From Saprospirales bacterium (GTDB taxonomy: Bacteria > Bacteroidota > Bacteroidia > Chitinophagales > Saprospiraceae): a stretch of 64,000 nucleotides of DNA. The notes under the pieces were generated by a model, which searched no databases, had not been told where the DNA came from, and was given only the letters and a program-made list of their open reading frames with translations. The translations under genes and the position numbers were made by a program. How positions within the stretch are numbered: position 1 is the stretch's first letter; every line of letters starts with the position of its first letter. The stretch spans positions 1 through 64,000 of the forward strand of contig JADJYG010000031.1 in assembly GCA_016719895.1 (NCBI GenBank), in the 5' to 3' direction. Shown here one piece after another: positions 9,057-17,472 of the stretch.

Positions 9057-10397
9057 ATGAAATCCAACATATTCTGGTTGCTGGCAGCCTTTTTACTACC
9101 TTTGACTGCCTGCGACAAAAAGCTCGACCTCCAGCCGGCTCAAAGCATCAGCGAAGACCTGGCCCTGAGCACCGATGCCAACGTCAAATCCGTCTTGCTG
9201 GGCGCTTATGATGCCCTGGCATTGGATGGGTTGTTTGGCGGGAATACCCTGCGCGATGCCGAACTGCTGGGCGCCGACGGCGAAATCCGCTGGGTAGGCA
9301 CCTTCAATGGCCCCCGCGAAGTGTTCAACAAAGCCATGATTGCCGGCAACGGCGAAGCCGAAAATATGTGGCTCGACGCCTACAAGACGATTAACCTGTG
9401 CAACAACGTGCTCAGCGCACTCGACGTGGTCAATGCCGACGATCGCGCACAGGTGGAAGGCGAAGCCCGGTTCATCCGCGCTATGGCGTATTTCCAATTG
9501 CTGCGTTTTTACGGCAAGCCGTACGAAGCCGGCGCCAGCAATACGCAAGATGGCGTGCCGGTGGTATTGCGCCCCACTCGCGGTATCGACGAATCCAGCC
9601 AGGAACCGCGCGGACCGGTGGAGGCCGGGTATGCGCAAGTTGTGGACGACCTGACCCAGGCGAAAGGGCTGCTGCCGGAAGAAAATGACTTCCGCGCAAA
9701 CAAGTACGCCGCCGCCGCCCTGCTGGCCCGCGTGTACCTGCAAATGGGTAATTATGCCGAGGCCCGCGATAATGCGAATGACGTCATCAGCTCGGACGCC
9801 TATTCGCTGGTAACGGATTATGCCAGCCTGTGGAACAACGACGACAATACTTCGGAGGATATTTTTGCCATACAAATTTCACCGCAGGATTTTCTGGAGT
9901 CCACCCTGGTGGTGTTCTATTCCATTCCGGCCAATGGCGGCCGCGACGGCGATATCGAGATCGAGGCCAAACACCTCGCGTTGTACGAAGCCGGCGATGC
10001 CCGCCTCGACCTCCACTATTCGGGCAACGGCGCCATGCGCACCGGCAAATGGCGCGACCAGTATAAAAACCAGCCCATCATCCGGCTGGCGGAAATGCAC
10101 CTGATCCGCGCCGAATGCAACGCCCGCCTCGGCACCGCCACCGGCGCTCCGGTAGACGACGACTACAACGCCACGCACACCCGCGCCGGCCTGACGGCCA
10201 AAACCGGGGTAACGCTGGCCGATATCCTGCTCGAACGGCGCGTCGAACTGGCGCATGAAGGCCACAAAATTCACGACATCAAACGCTTGAAAGGCAGTGC
10301 CGACGGCTTCAATTACGATGCCAACGAATTGGTTTACCCCATCCCGGCCCGGGAACGGGAAGCCAATAAAAACCTGACGCAAAACCCGGGTTATTAA
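9057..10397 (+). CDS. SusD/RagB-family surface lipoprotein
   Basis: 446 residues. A lipoprotein signal peptide ends in LTAC (Cys19), so the mature protein is lipidated and should cap the SusC barrel on the outer surface. The N-terminal SusD-like TPR region (about 25-210) shows the family phrases FIRAMAYFQLLRFYGKPY and AAALLARVYLQMGNYAEA, and the C-terminal SusD/RagB domain includes IIRLAEMHLIRAE and ERRVELAHEGH. It binds the incoming ligand. It ends 30 bp before a strong terminator, closing the SusCD unit. Confidence 0.95.
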   Translation: MKSNIFWLLAAFLLPLTACDKKLDLQPAQSISEDLALSTDANVKSVLLGAYDALALDGLFGGNTLRDAELLGADGEIRWVGTFNGPREVFNKAMIAGNGEAENMWLDAYKTINLCNNVLSALDVVNADDRAQVEGEARFIRAMAYFQLLRFYGKPYEAGASNTQDGVPVVLRPTRGIDESSQEPRGPVEAGYAQVVDDLTQAKGLLPEENDFRANKYAAAALLARVYLQMGNYAEARDNANDVISSDAYSLVTDYASLWNNDDNTSEDIFAIQISPQDFLESTLVVFYSIPANGGRDGDIEIEAKHLALYEAGDARLDLHYSGNGAMRTGKWRDQYKNQPIIRLAEMHLIRAECNARLGTATGAPVDDDYNATHTRAGLTAKTGVTLADILLERRVELAHEGHKIHDIKRLKGSADGFNYDANELVYPIPAREREANKNLTQNPGY

Positions 10398-10426
10398 TCC
10401 GGAAATACGGGTATTTCTTCTTCCCA

Positions 10427-10458
10427 CGAGGCTGCCGCGCGCGCGGCAGCCTCGTTTT
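10427..10458 (+). terminator. Rho-independent terminator after susD
   Basis: A 13-bp near-perfect GC-rich stem (cgaggctgccgcg / cgcggcagcctcg, 10427-10454) is followed by TTTT. It ends the susCD transcript and separates it from the GH20 gene. Confidence 0.88.
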
Positions 10459-10506
10459 CATTTGAAGCGCAACCGCCGGACGCGGAAGTAATCTCTAGAA
10501 AGCGTT

Positions 10507-10514
10507 TAAATTTG
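10507..10514 (+). promoter_or_regulatory. -7 element ahead of the GH20 gene
   Basis: taaaTTTG fits the Bacteroidota TAnnTTTG consensus, 30 bp before the start codon and just after the susD terminator, so the hexosaminidase appears to have its own promoter. Confidence 0.5.
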
Positions 10515-10543
10515 CCGCTTTGTCAAAACCATTCCCAGCAGTT

Positions 10544-12862
10544 ATGTATACCAAACCGGCCCTTACCGTCATTTTGTTTTTCTGCCTGCCCCTGCTCTCC
10601 CAGAGCCAGGTCACGTCTTCCATTACCGTCATCCCACAACCGGCGCGGGTAGTGGGAAAGCCCGGGCAATTCGAACTAAAACCGGATACCCGCATTTATT
10701 TCCCGGAAGGCCAGGCGGACTGGGAGCTGGCAACCCGGTATTTCATGGCCGTTGCACAAGCGTCCACCGGCTTTCAGCTGTCCGCCCAACCAATTAAAAA
10801 CCCGGTCAGCCAGCCCCGCGACAACGGGATTTACTTTCTTTTGGATCCAGCCATCGAGCAAGCCGAGGGCTATCAAATGGAAGTGACCACCGGCTATATC
10901 ACCGTGCGCGCCAGCACGGCTGCCGGCGCCTTTTATGGTGTCCAGAGCCTGCGCCAAATGTTTCCGGTCGAATTCAACAGCCCTACCCCCGTAACAGGCG
11001 TTGCCTGGGTCATCGCAGCCTGTTCGATGACCGATTATCCACGCTTTGGCTACCGGGGATTGCACCTCGATGTCGGCCGGCATTTTTTCCCGGTGGAATT
11101 CATCAAACGGTATGTCGATCTCCTGGCCCAACATAAATACAACCGCTTCCACTGGCATCTCACCGAGGACCAAGGCTGGCGTATTGAAATAAAAAAATAC
11201 CCCAAACTGCAGTCGGTGGCCGCCTGTCGAAAAGAAACCCTGGTCGGCCATGCTTCCGGGGAGCCGAAGCGTTTTGACGGAAAAGCATACTGCGGCTACT
11301 ACACCCAGGAAGAGGTAAAAGAAATTGTGGAATACGCCCGCCAGCGTTTCGTAACCATCGTGCCCGAAATTGAAATGCCGGGTCACTCCCAGGCAGCCCT
11401 GGCGGCCTATCCCGAGCTGGGCTGCACCGGAGGCCCGTATGAAACCGCCAGCACCTGGGGCATCTTCCCGGAGGTGTATTGCGCGGGCAATGAACAGACC
11501 TTCGCGTTTCTGTCCGACGTGCTCGATGAAGTATGCGCCTTATTCCAGGGCGAATACGTGCATGTCGGCGGCGACGAATGCCCTAAAGACCGCTGGAAAA
11601 CCTGCGAAAAATGTCAAAACCGGATGCGAAGCGAAGGCTTGCCCGACGAGCATGCGCTGCAAAGCTACTTTATCCGCCGGGCCGGACAAATACTGGCCAA
11701 GCACGGTAAAAAACTGATCGGCTGGGATGAAATCCTCGAAGGCGGCCTCGCCCCGACAGCCACCGTGATGAGCTGGCGCGGCGCCGAAGGCGGGATTGCC
11801 GCAGCAAAAGCCGGCCACGATGCCATCATGACCCCGGGCTCCCATTGTTATTTCGACTACTATCAAAGCAACCCCGCCAACGAACCCCTGGCCATTGGCG
11901 GCTTGCTGACCCTCGAACGCGTGTATAGCTACGAACCCATACCAACGGAACTCCCGGAAGCCGAAGCCCGGCATATTCTGGGCGCCCAGGGCAATGTGTG
12001 GACCGAATATATGGATACGCCGGAACACGTGGAATATATGACCTATCCGCGCGCCTGCGCCCTCTCGGAAGTGCTCTGGACGCCCGCCGAAAAGAAAAAC
12101 TGGGATGATTTTGCCCGGCGCCTCCGCGCCCATTTCAGCCGGATGGAGCGCCTGGGCGTCCAGTTTGCCAGAAGCTATTACGACATCAAATCGGGCTTTT
12201 CGGGGGGCTATCTCTCCCTTTCGGTAAGCGACCGCAGCGCGCAGATCAAATACACCCGCGACGGGAGCGAGCCCAAGCTGAACTCGGGCGGCTTCTATTC
12301 GCCCGTACCCCTCCAGGAAAGCACGACCATCAAAGCGGTGGCCGTGAAGGATGGCAAATTTCTGGGCAAAGTCCTGACCGTGCGCTACCTGGTGCACAAA
12401 GCCCTGGGCAAATCCTACACCCTGTCCAAACAACCCGGGCAGTACACCGGCGGGGAGCGCTATGCCCTCACCAACGGTACGACCGGCGTGCTCCAGACCT
12501 GGCTCAACTGGGTGGGTTTGGCCGGCAGCGATATCGATCCGGTGATCGATTTCGGCGCTCCGGAAACATTCAACCGGGTCACCACCCATTTTGTCATCAG
12601 CAGAGATTCGTGGATCTATCCCCCGCGCAGTATCGAGGTATTGGTATCCGAGGACGGGCAGGCCTTTACGCCGGTAGCCCGGAAAACCTTCGATGCTGAC
12701 GGCATGCAGGGAGCCGGCGTGGAAAAGGTGGAACTGGCCATACCCGGCGCCAAGGGCCGCTATTTGAAAGTGCTTGCCCAAACCTATGGCCCGATACCCG
12801 CAGGAGCTCCCGGCGCAGGCAAACCGGCCTGGTTGTTTTTGGACGAGCTGATTGTAGATTAA
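10544..12862 (+). CDS. GH20 beta-N-acetylhexosaminidase
   Basis: 772 residues. Signal peptide to about residue 21 (ending LLSQSQ), GH20b N-terminal domain (about 30-165), and the GH20 catalytic barrel from about 170 to 510. The catalytic pair is D344-E345 in HVGGDECPKDRW (starting H340). A chitobiase-type C-terminal domain (about 550-610, with KYTRDGSEP) follows, then an F5/8-type C module at the end. It should release terminal GlcNAc or GalNAc from chitooligosaccharides or glycoconjugates in the periplasm or outside. A TTG eight codons earlier is open, but the ATG gives the canonical signal peptide. Next to SusCD and near a GH18 gene. Confidence 0.93.
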   Translation: MYTKPALTVILFFCLPLLSQSQVTSSITVIPQPARVVGKPGQFELKPDTRIYFPEGQADWELATRYFMAVAQASTGFQLSAQPIKNPVSQPRDNGIYFLLDPAIEQAEGYQMEVTTGYITVRASTAAGAFYGVQSLRQMFPVEFNSPTPVTGVAWVIAACSMTDYPRFGYRGLHLDVGRHFFPVEFIKRYVDLLAQHKYNRFHWHLTEDQGWRIEIKKYPKLQSVAACRKETLVGHASGEPKRFDGKAYCGYYTQEEVKEIVEYARQRFVTIVPEIEMPGHSQAALAAYPELGCTGGPYETASTWGIFPEVYCAGNEQTFAFLSDVLDEVCALFQGEYVHVGGDECPKDRWKTCEKCQNRMRSEGLPDEHALQSYFIRRAGQILAKHGKKLIGWDEILEGGLAPTATVMSWRGAEGGIAAAKAGHDAIMTPGSHCYFDYYQSNPANEPLAIGGLLTLERVYSYEPIPTELPEAEARHILGAQGNVWTEYMDTPEHVEYMTYPRACALSEVLWTPAEKKNWDDFARRLRAHFSRMERLGVQFARSYYDIKSGFSGGYLSLSVSDRSAQIKYTRDGSEPKLNSGGFYSPVPLQESTTIKAVAVKDGKFLGKVLTVRYLVHKALGKSYTLSKQPGQYTGGERYALTNGTTGVLQTWLNWVGLAGSDIDPVIDFGAPETFNRVTTHFVISRDSWIYPPRSIEVLVSEDGQAFTPVARKTFDADGMQGAGVEKVELAIPGAKGRYLKVLAQTYGPIPAGAPGAGKPAWLFLDELIVD

Positions 12863-12942
12863 AAGCCGTACGCCCGAAACAACCTTTTAAAGTCCGAATG
12901 GCGTCTATAAGGACGTCTGCCGGTGACGGACATCGAACGATC

Positions 12943-13824
12943 ATGAAAAAAATACTTATAACCCTTTTTTGCGGAGCCTGCATGCTGCAAGCCCGGGCGC
13001 AGGATATGCCGAAAGACTCCGCCGCCTATGCCGTCATTCAAACTACGGATGAAAATGAATTCGTAGGCGTGATCGTTTCGGAAACGCCCGAAACGGTCGT
13101 GTTAAAAACCGAAAACTTCGGCCAGATTACGATCAAACGGGGAGCCATCCGCAGCATCCGGCACATACCGGCACTGCAAGCGGCTGCGGGGAAATACTGG
13201 TTTGAAAGTCCGCACAGCACCCGCTATTTCGCCAGCCAGAATGCATATGGCCTGCGCAAGGGCGAAGGGTACTATGAAAACGGCTGGATATTTTTCAACC
13301 AGGTGACCTACGCCTTTTCCGACCACTTTTCGATGGGCGCGGGCCTCGCGCCCCTGCTCGTGTTTGATGGCCCTTTGCCCCTGTGGCTGACCCCCAAGAT
13401 AACCCTTCCCTTGCTCAAAGACCGCCTGAACCTGGCCGTGAGTGCCGTAATGGGGCATTCCTTCAGCGCCTATGAGGAAGAATCGGGGCCCTTTGGCGCC
13501 GTCATCGGCCAGCTCACCGTTGGCCCCCGCGACGCCAACCTCACTGCCGGAACGGGCTACACTTTTGCCGACCGCAACTGGTCCAGAAATCCAATTTTTT
13601 CACTCAGCGGTATGGTGCGTACCGGAGCAAAATTTGCCCTGGTCTCTGAAAATTACTTGTTTTTTGCCGACCGTGAGTCCATCACCCTGCTCAGTTTTGG
13701 CGGGCGGTTCATGGGGCGCCGCATTGGTATCGATGCGGCTATCGTAGTGCCGGTTGTAGAAGAAGCCGGCGCGTATCCTTTGCCCTGGATGGGCATTCAT
13801 GTGCCCTTCGGTTCGCCAAAATAA
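12943..13824 (+). CDS. Secreted protein of unknown function, possible membrane barrel
   Basis: 293 residues with a signal peptide (MKKILITLFCGACMLQARA). The segment at about 30-70 (VGVIVSETPETVVLKTENFG) resembles a small SH3- or Sm-like beta fold seen at the start of Bacteroidota envelope proteins. The rest alternates short amphipathic strands with Gly and aromatics, as in an outer-membrane barrel (FSMGAGLAPLLV, LTAGTGYTFADRNW). No catalytic motif was recognised. It lies 80 bp after the GH20 gene and may be cotranscribed. The in-frame ATG at 12898 is rejected because the signal peptide starts at 12943. Confidence 0.7.
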   Translation: MKKILITLFCGACMLQARAQDMPKDSAAYAVIQTTDENEFVGVIVSETPETVVLKTENFGQITIKRGAIRSIRHIPALQAAAGKYWFESPHSTRYFASQNAYGLRKGEGYYENGWIFFNQVTYAFSDHFSMGAGLAPLLVFDGPLPLWLTPKITLPLLKDRLNLAVSAVMGHSFSAYEEESGPFGAVIGQLTVGPRDANLTAGTGYTFADRNWSRNPIFSLSGMVRTGAKFALVSENYLFFADRESITLLSFGGRFMGRRIGIDAAIVVPVVEEAGAYPLPWMGIHVPFGSPK

Positions 13825-13895
13825 AAGCCTGTTGCAGGTGAAACAGCTTTAAAAGAAGGCGCTACATTTACCCAAACAAAACGAACCAACTGAAC

Positions 13896-15221
13896 GTGTC
13901 TGCACCTACAACTGCCCGCCATGATTCGCCCGGTCCGGTGGAAAAAAACGACCGGCGTACGATTACCGGCTGGGCTTTTTTCGACTGGGCCAACAGCGCC
14001 TATGCGCTGGTCATCACCGTGGCTATTTTTCCGCCCTACTTTTTGGGTATCGCCCCCGACCGGGTCAATATCGGCGGGCTCTCTATCCGCGACGAAACGC
14101 TGGTCGCCTGGGGCATCGCCCTGGCGTACCTCATCATTGCGGCCATTTCGCCTATTCTTTCCGGTATTGCCGACTATAGCGGCAAGAAAAAACGCTTCAT
14201 GCGTTTTTTTACCACGCTCGGCGCCCTGGCTTGCATGAGCTTGTACTTTTTTGACAGCCCGGCCGCCCTTTGGATCGGACTGGCTGGTTTTGTGGCGGCC
14301 ACGATCGGATTTGCCGGCGGCATCGTGTTTTACAACGCCTACCTGCCCGATATCGCCACGGAAGACCGCTACGATGCTGTGAGTGCAAAAGGTTTTATCT
14401 ATGGTTTTGCGGGCAGTGTGCTCCTGCTGGTCGCCAATTTGTTCATGGTGTTGAAATACGACATGCTCGGCTTCCCATCCGAAACGGCCGCTATCCGCTG
14501 GGCTTTTGTCAGCGTCGGGCTATGGTGGCTGGGTTTTGCCCAGATCGCGTTCCGGCGCCTGCCCGCCGACGCGCCGCGGCCCATGCCGCTCAGCCAGCTG
14601 CGCAAAGGGTACGACGAACTGGAAAAAGCGTTTCGCGTATTGCGCACAAGCCGGAATACCACCTTGTTCCTGTTTGCCTTTTTTTGCTACAATGCCGGCG
14701 TGCAGGCTATTTTGTTTCTCGCCTCCAGTTTTGCCGACAAGGAAATGCACATGGAAAAATCCAAGCTGATCGTGCTGGTGCTGATTCTCCAAATCGTGGC
14801 TATTGGTGGGGCGTTTCTTTCGTCGCGCTTGTCCGAATGGCGCGGCAATCGAACCTCGCTGTTTGTGATGCTGATCATCTGGACGCTGATCTGCCTGCTG
14901 GGTTATTCGGTACGCACTGAAATGGAAGTATTTATGTTGGGCGGCGCTATCGGGTTGGTCATGGGCGGTATCCAGGCCTTGTCGCGCAGCACCTACGCAA
15001 AATTTTTACCGGAAAACACGCGGGAAACGACCTCGTTCTTTAGTTTTTACGACGTTATGGACAAAGTATCCACCGTATTTGGCACCCTGGTATTTGGTCT
15101 GATCGCCCAGCTCTACGACGGGATGCGCAGCAGTGTGCTGGCTCTGTCTTTTTTGTTTTTGATCAGCCTGGCTATTTTGATCGCCGTGCGCGTACGGCGT
15201 ATGGCAGCAGTTGAAAATTAA
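13896..15221 (+). CDS. UMF1-family MFS transporter
   Basis: 441 residues with about 12 membrane segments. The start ITGWAFFDWANSAYALVITVAIFPPYF is the family hallmark of UMF1 / Atg22-like permeases, and GIADYSGKKKRFMRFF is the MFS loop 2-3 motif. Substrate unknown; relatives are annotated as vacuolar or amino-acid effluxers without firm evidence. The start is GTG at 13896, with an imperfect -7 element (tacaTTTA) about 30 bp upstream. Its stop lies 7 bp before the acyl-CoA ligase gene, so the two form an operon. Confidence 0.88.
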   Translation: MSAPTTARHDSPGPVEKNDRRTITGWAFFDWANSAYALVITVAIFPPYFLGIAPDRVNIGGLSIRDETLVAWGIALAYLIIAAISPILSGIADYSGKKKRFMRFFTTLGALACMSLYFFDSPAALWIGLAGFVAATIGFAGGIVFYNAYLPDIATEDRYDAVSAKGFIYGFAGSVLLLVANLFMVLKYDMLGFPSETAAIRWAFVSVGLWWLGFAQIAFRRLPADAPRPMPLSQLRKGYDELEKAFRVLRTSRNTTLFLFAFFCYNAGVQAILFLASSFADKEMHMEKSKLIVLVLILQIVAIGGAFLSSRLSEWRGNRTSLFVMLIIWTLICLLGYSVRTEMEVFMLGGAIGLVMGGIQALSRSTYAKFLPENTRETTSFFSFYDVMDKVSTVFGTLVFGLIAQLYDGMRSSVLALSFLFLISLAILIAVRVRRMAAVEN

Positions 15222-15228
15222 CCGACGT

Positions 15229-17052
15229 ATGGACTTTACCCGGCTGTTCGACATTTTGGACTATCAGCAGCACCGGTATCCGCAGGCGGTAGCCCTTGCG
15301 GGCCGGGAACAGGGCGCCTGGCGCACCTGGAGCACGGCACAGCTGCTCGCCGAGCGCGACGCTCTGAGCGCCGGCCTGCTCCTGCAGGGTTTGCGCAAAG
15401 GCGACCGCATCGGTATCCTGGCGCACTGCGGCAGCCCGCGCTGGGCAATTGCCGATGCTGCGCTGTTGCAAACGGGGCTGGTGCCCGTGCCCGTGCATAC
15501 CACCGCCCGGCCGGATGAAATCGCGCATATCAGCCGCGACGCCGGCCTGGCGGCTTTTTTCGTCAGCAACGCGGCGATGCTGGATCAGCTCCGGCAGGCC
15601 GGCGCCGTACCCGCGCGCGTTTTCGCTTTTGAGCCCACCGAAGGCGCTGTAGCCTGGGATGCGCTTTGCCAACCGCCGGATGAAGCCCTTTCGACACAAA
15701 TCCGCCACTTGCGCGACGGTATCCATCCTGGCGACCTGGCCACGCTCCTGTATACATCGGGCACCACCGGCGCCCCGAAAGGCGTCATGCTATCGCATGC
15801 CAACATCGTCAGCAATGTAAAATCCGTATTAGCCATCGTGCCGGTAGGCCCTTTGGTGACCGCCGTGAGTTTTCTTCCCCTGAGCCATATTTTCGAGCGG
15901 ATGGTCACCTATGTGTATCAGGCTGCCGGCACCCCGGTGTGGTATGTCGAATCGCTGGAGCGGCTGCCGGCCGACCTGCGCGAGGTGCGGCCGCATTTTT
16001 TTACCGCCGTGCCGCGGGTGCTCGAGCGCAGCTACGAGCGCCTGCGCGAGCGCCGCAATCAGGCCGGATTTATAGGAAAAAAAATTCTCGACTGGGCACT
16101 GGCCCTGGGCGAGCGCTACCCGTTTGCCGGTAAATACGCCATGCCCCCCGGCTACAGGCTCCAACGCTGGATCGCCGACCTGCTGGTGTTCCGCCGCTGG
16201 CGCCGGGCATTGGGCGGCCGGGTCCGCGGTATTGCGGTGGGCGCCGCCGCCCTGCAACCCCGCCTGGGCAGGCTGTTTTCGGCCGTGGGCATCGACGTGC
16301 GCGAAGGCTACGGGCTCACCGAAACCAGCCCGGTGGTGTCGTTCAACCGGTTCGAGCCGGGCGGCGTACATTTCGGCACCGTGGGCATTCCGGCGCCAGG
16401 GGTGGAGGTGCGTATTGCCGGCGCCGACGAGCAGGGCGAAGGCGAGATCGAAGTGCGCGGGCCCAACGTGATGTCGGGCTACTGGAACCTGCCCGGCGAA
16501 ACGGCCGAGCGCTTCACCGCCGACGGCTGGCTGAAAACCGGCGATATCGGCCGCTTCGAATTCAAACGTTTCCTGAAAATTACCGGCCGGAAAAGCGAGA
16601 TTTTCAAAACGAGCTCCGGAAAATTCGTGGCGCCGGCATTCGTGGAACAACAACTCCTGCGCTCGCCATTTTTTGACCAATGCATGGCCGTAGGTCTCAA
16701 CAAACCCTACGTGGGCGCCCTAGTGGTGCCCAATTTTAAACAACTGGAGGCCTGGTGCCTCGAAAACAACGTACACTGGACCGCCCCGGCGTATATGATC
16801 CTGAACCCCAGGGTCGAAAAATTATTCCGGCAGGAAATCGACCGGATCAATGAAGCCTATCTCGGCCCGGTTGAAAATATCCGGGCTTTTCAACTGCTGG
16901 CTGAACCCTGGACCCCGCAAAACGGCTTGCTCACGCCCACGCTCAAGCTCCGGCGGCCGGCCCTGGAGCAGCAGTTTGCAACAGAAATCGCGGCCCTGTT
17001 CGAGGCTAGACGCGCGCAAAAAAGCAGCACAGACCACGAAGCCGGGCATTAA
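15229..17052 (+). CDS. Long-chain acyl-CoA synthetase (AMP-forming)
   Basis: 607 residues of the adenylate-forming (ANL) family, activating fatty acids to acyl-CoA through an acyl-adenylate. The P-loop motif YTSGTTGAPKGVMLSH lies at about 175-190, the A5 motif GYGLTETSP near 362, and the hinge region GWLKTGDIGRF near 435-445 with the catalytic Lys region TLKLRR near the C-terminus. Closest in style to FadD15-type bacterial long-chain ligases. The ATG at 15229 is preferred to the codon at 15211, which lies inside the upstream gene. Confidence 0.92.
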   Translation: MDFTRLFDILDYQQHRYPQAVALAGREQGAWRTWSTAQLLAERDALSAGLLLQGLRKGDRIGILAHCGSPRWAIADAALLQTGLVPVPVHTTARPDEIAHISRDAGLAAFFVSNAAMLDQLRQAGAVPARVFAFEPTEGAVAWDALCQPPDEALSTQIRHLRDGIHPGDLATLLYTSGTTGAPKGVMLSHANIVSNVKSVLAIVPVGPLVTAVSFLPLSHIFERMVTYVYQAAGTPVWYVESLERLPADLREVRPHFFTAVPRVLERSYERLRERRNQAGFIGKKILDWALALGERYPFAGKYAMPPGYRLQRWIADLLVFRRWRRALGGRVRGIAVGAAALQPRLGRLFSAVGIDVREGYGLTETSPVVSFNRFEPGGVHFGTVGIPAPGVEVRIAGADEQGEGEIEVRGPNVMSGYWNLPGETAERFTADGWLKTGDIGRFEFKRFLKITGRKSEIFKTSSGKFVAPAFVEQQLLRSPFFDQCMAVGLNKPYVGALVVPNFKQLEAWCLENNVHWTAPAYMILNPRVEKLFRQEIDRINEAYLGPVENIRAFQLLAEPWTPQNGLLTPTLKLRRPALEQQFATEIAALFEARRAQKSSTDHEAGH

Positions 17053-17072
17053 ATTTTCGAGCGGTGCGCTTT

Positions 17073-17276
17073 TTACGGCTTCTCGACTCCAACAGAATGG
17101 GTAAAAAAATTTTTAATGTATCCCTGTTCGCAGGCCAGATCCTGTATCGCCGAACCCTGTGCTATGCGGCGCCGCAATGTACAAATCGGCCCGAATTGAA
17201 AAACGGAGGTTAATATAACCGGATACAAGTCATCTTTCTCCTGATGCTCAGTTAACCACGCCATCAATTCATTCAT
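17073..17276 (-). CDS. Small hypothetical protein, doubtful
   Basis: A 67-residue ORF (MNELMAWLTEHQ...) on the opposite strand in the 420-bp gap between the acyl-CoA ligase and ftsK. Its composition is protein-like (few rare residues, hydrophobic and polar alternation), and an upstream TTG at 17351 would extend it to 92 residues. No family recognised; no neighbour suggests a role. It could be a remnant C-terminus. The rest of the 17053-17472 gap holds only the ftsK promoter. Confidence 0.25.
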   Translation of the reverse strand: MNELMAWLTEHQEKDDLYPVILTSVFQFGPICTLRRRIAQGSAIQDLACEQGYIKNFFTHSVGVEKP

Positions 17277-17396
17277 TTTTGAGGACGTTTCTATATACAA
17301 ACGCTGTTTGGCAAAGCTAAACAAAAGTTTTGAAATGTTTATCCTGGGCAAAATTACCTTTCACCACAAAAAAACCTGCATTTGCCCGCCGTGGCG

Positions 17397-17404
17397 TACT
17401 TTTG
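17397..17404 (+). promoter_or_regulatory. -7 element ahead of ftsK
   Basis: tactTTTG matches TAnnTTTG and lies 69 bp before the chosen ATG. This supports starting ftsK at 17473 and not at the earlier in-frame codon at 17308, which lies upstream of the promoter. Confidence 0.5.
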
Positions 17405-17472
17405 CATCCAAGCACCCCTATGAAATTGTGCGAATAAATCCCGAGGGCTCGGGACCGCACCACACACCAGGT

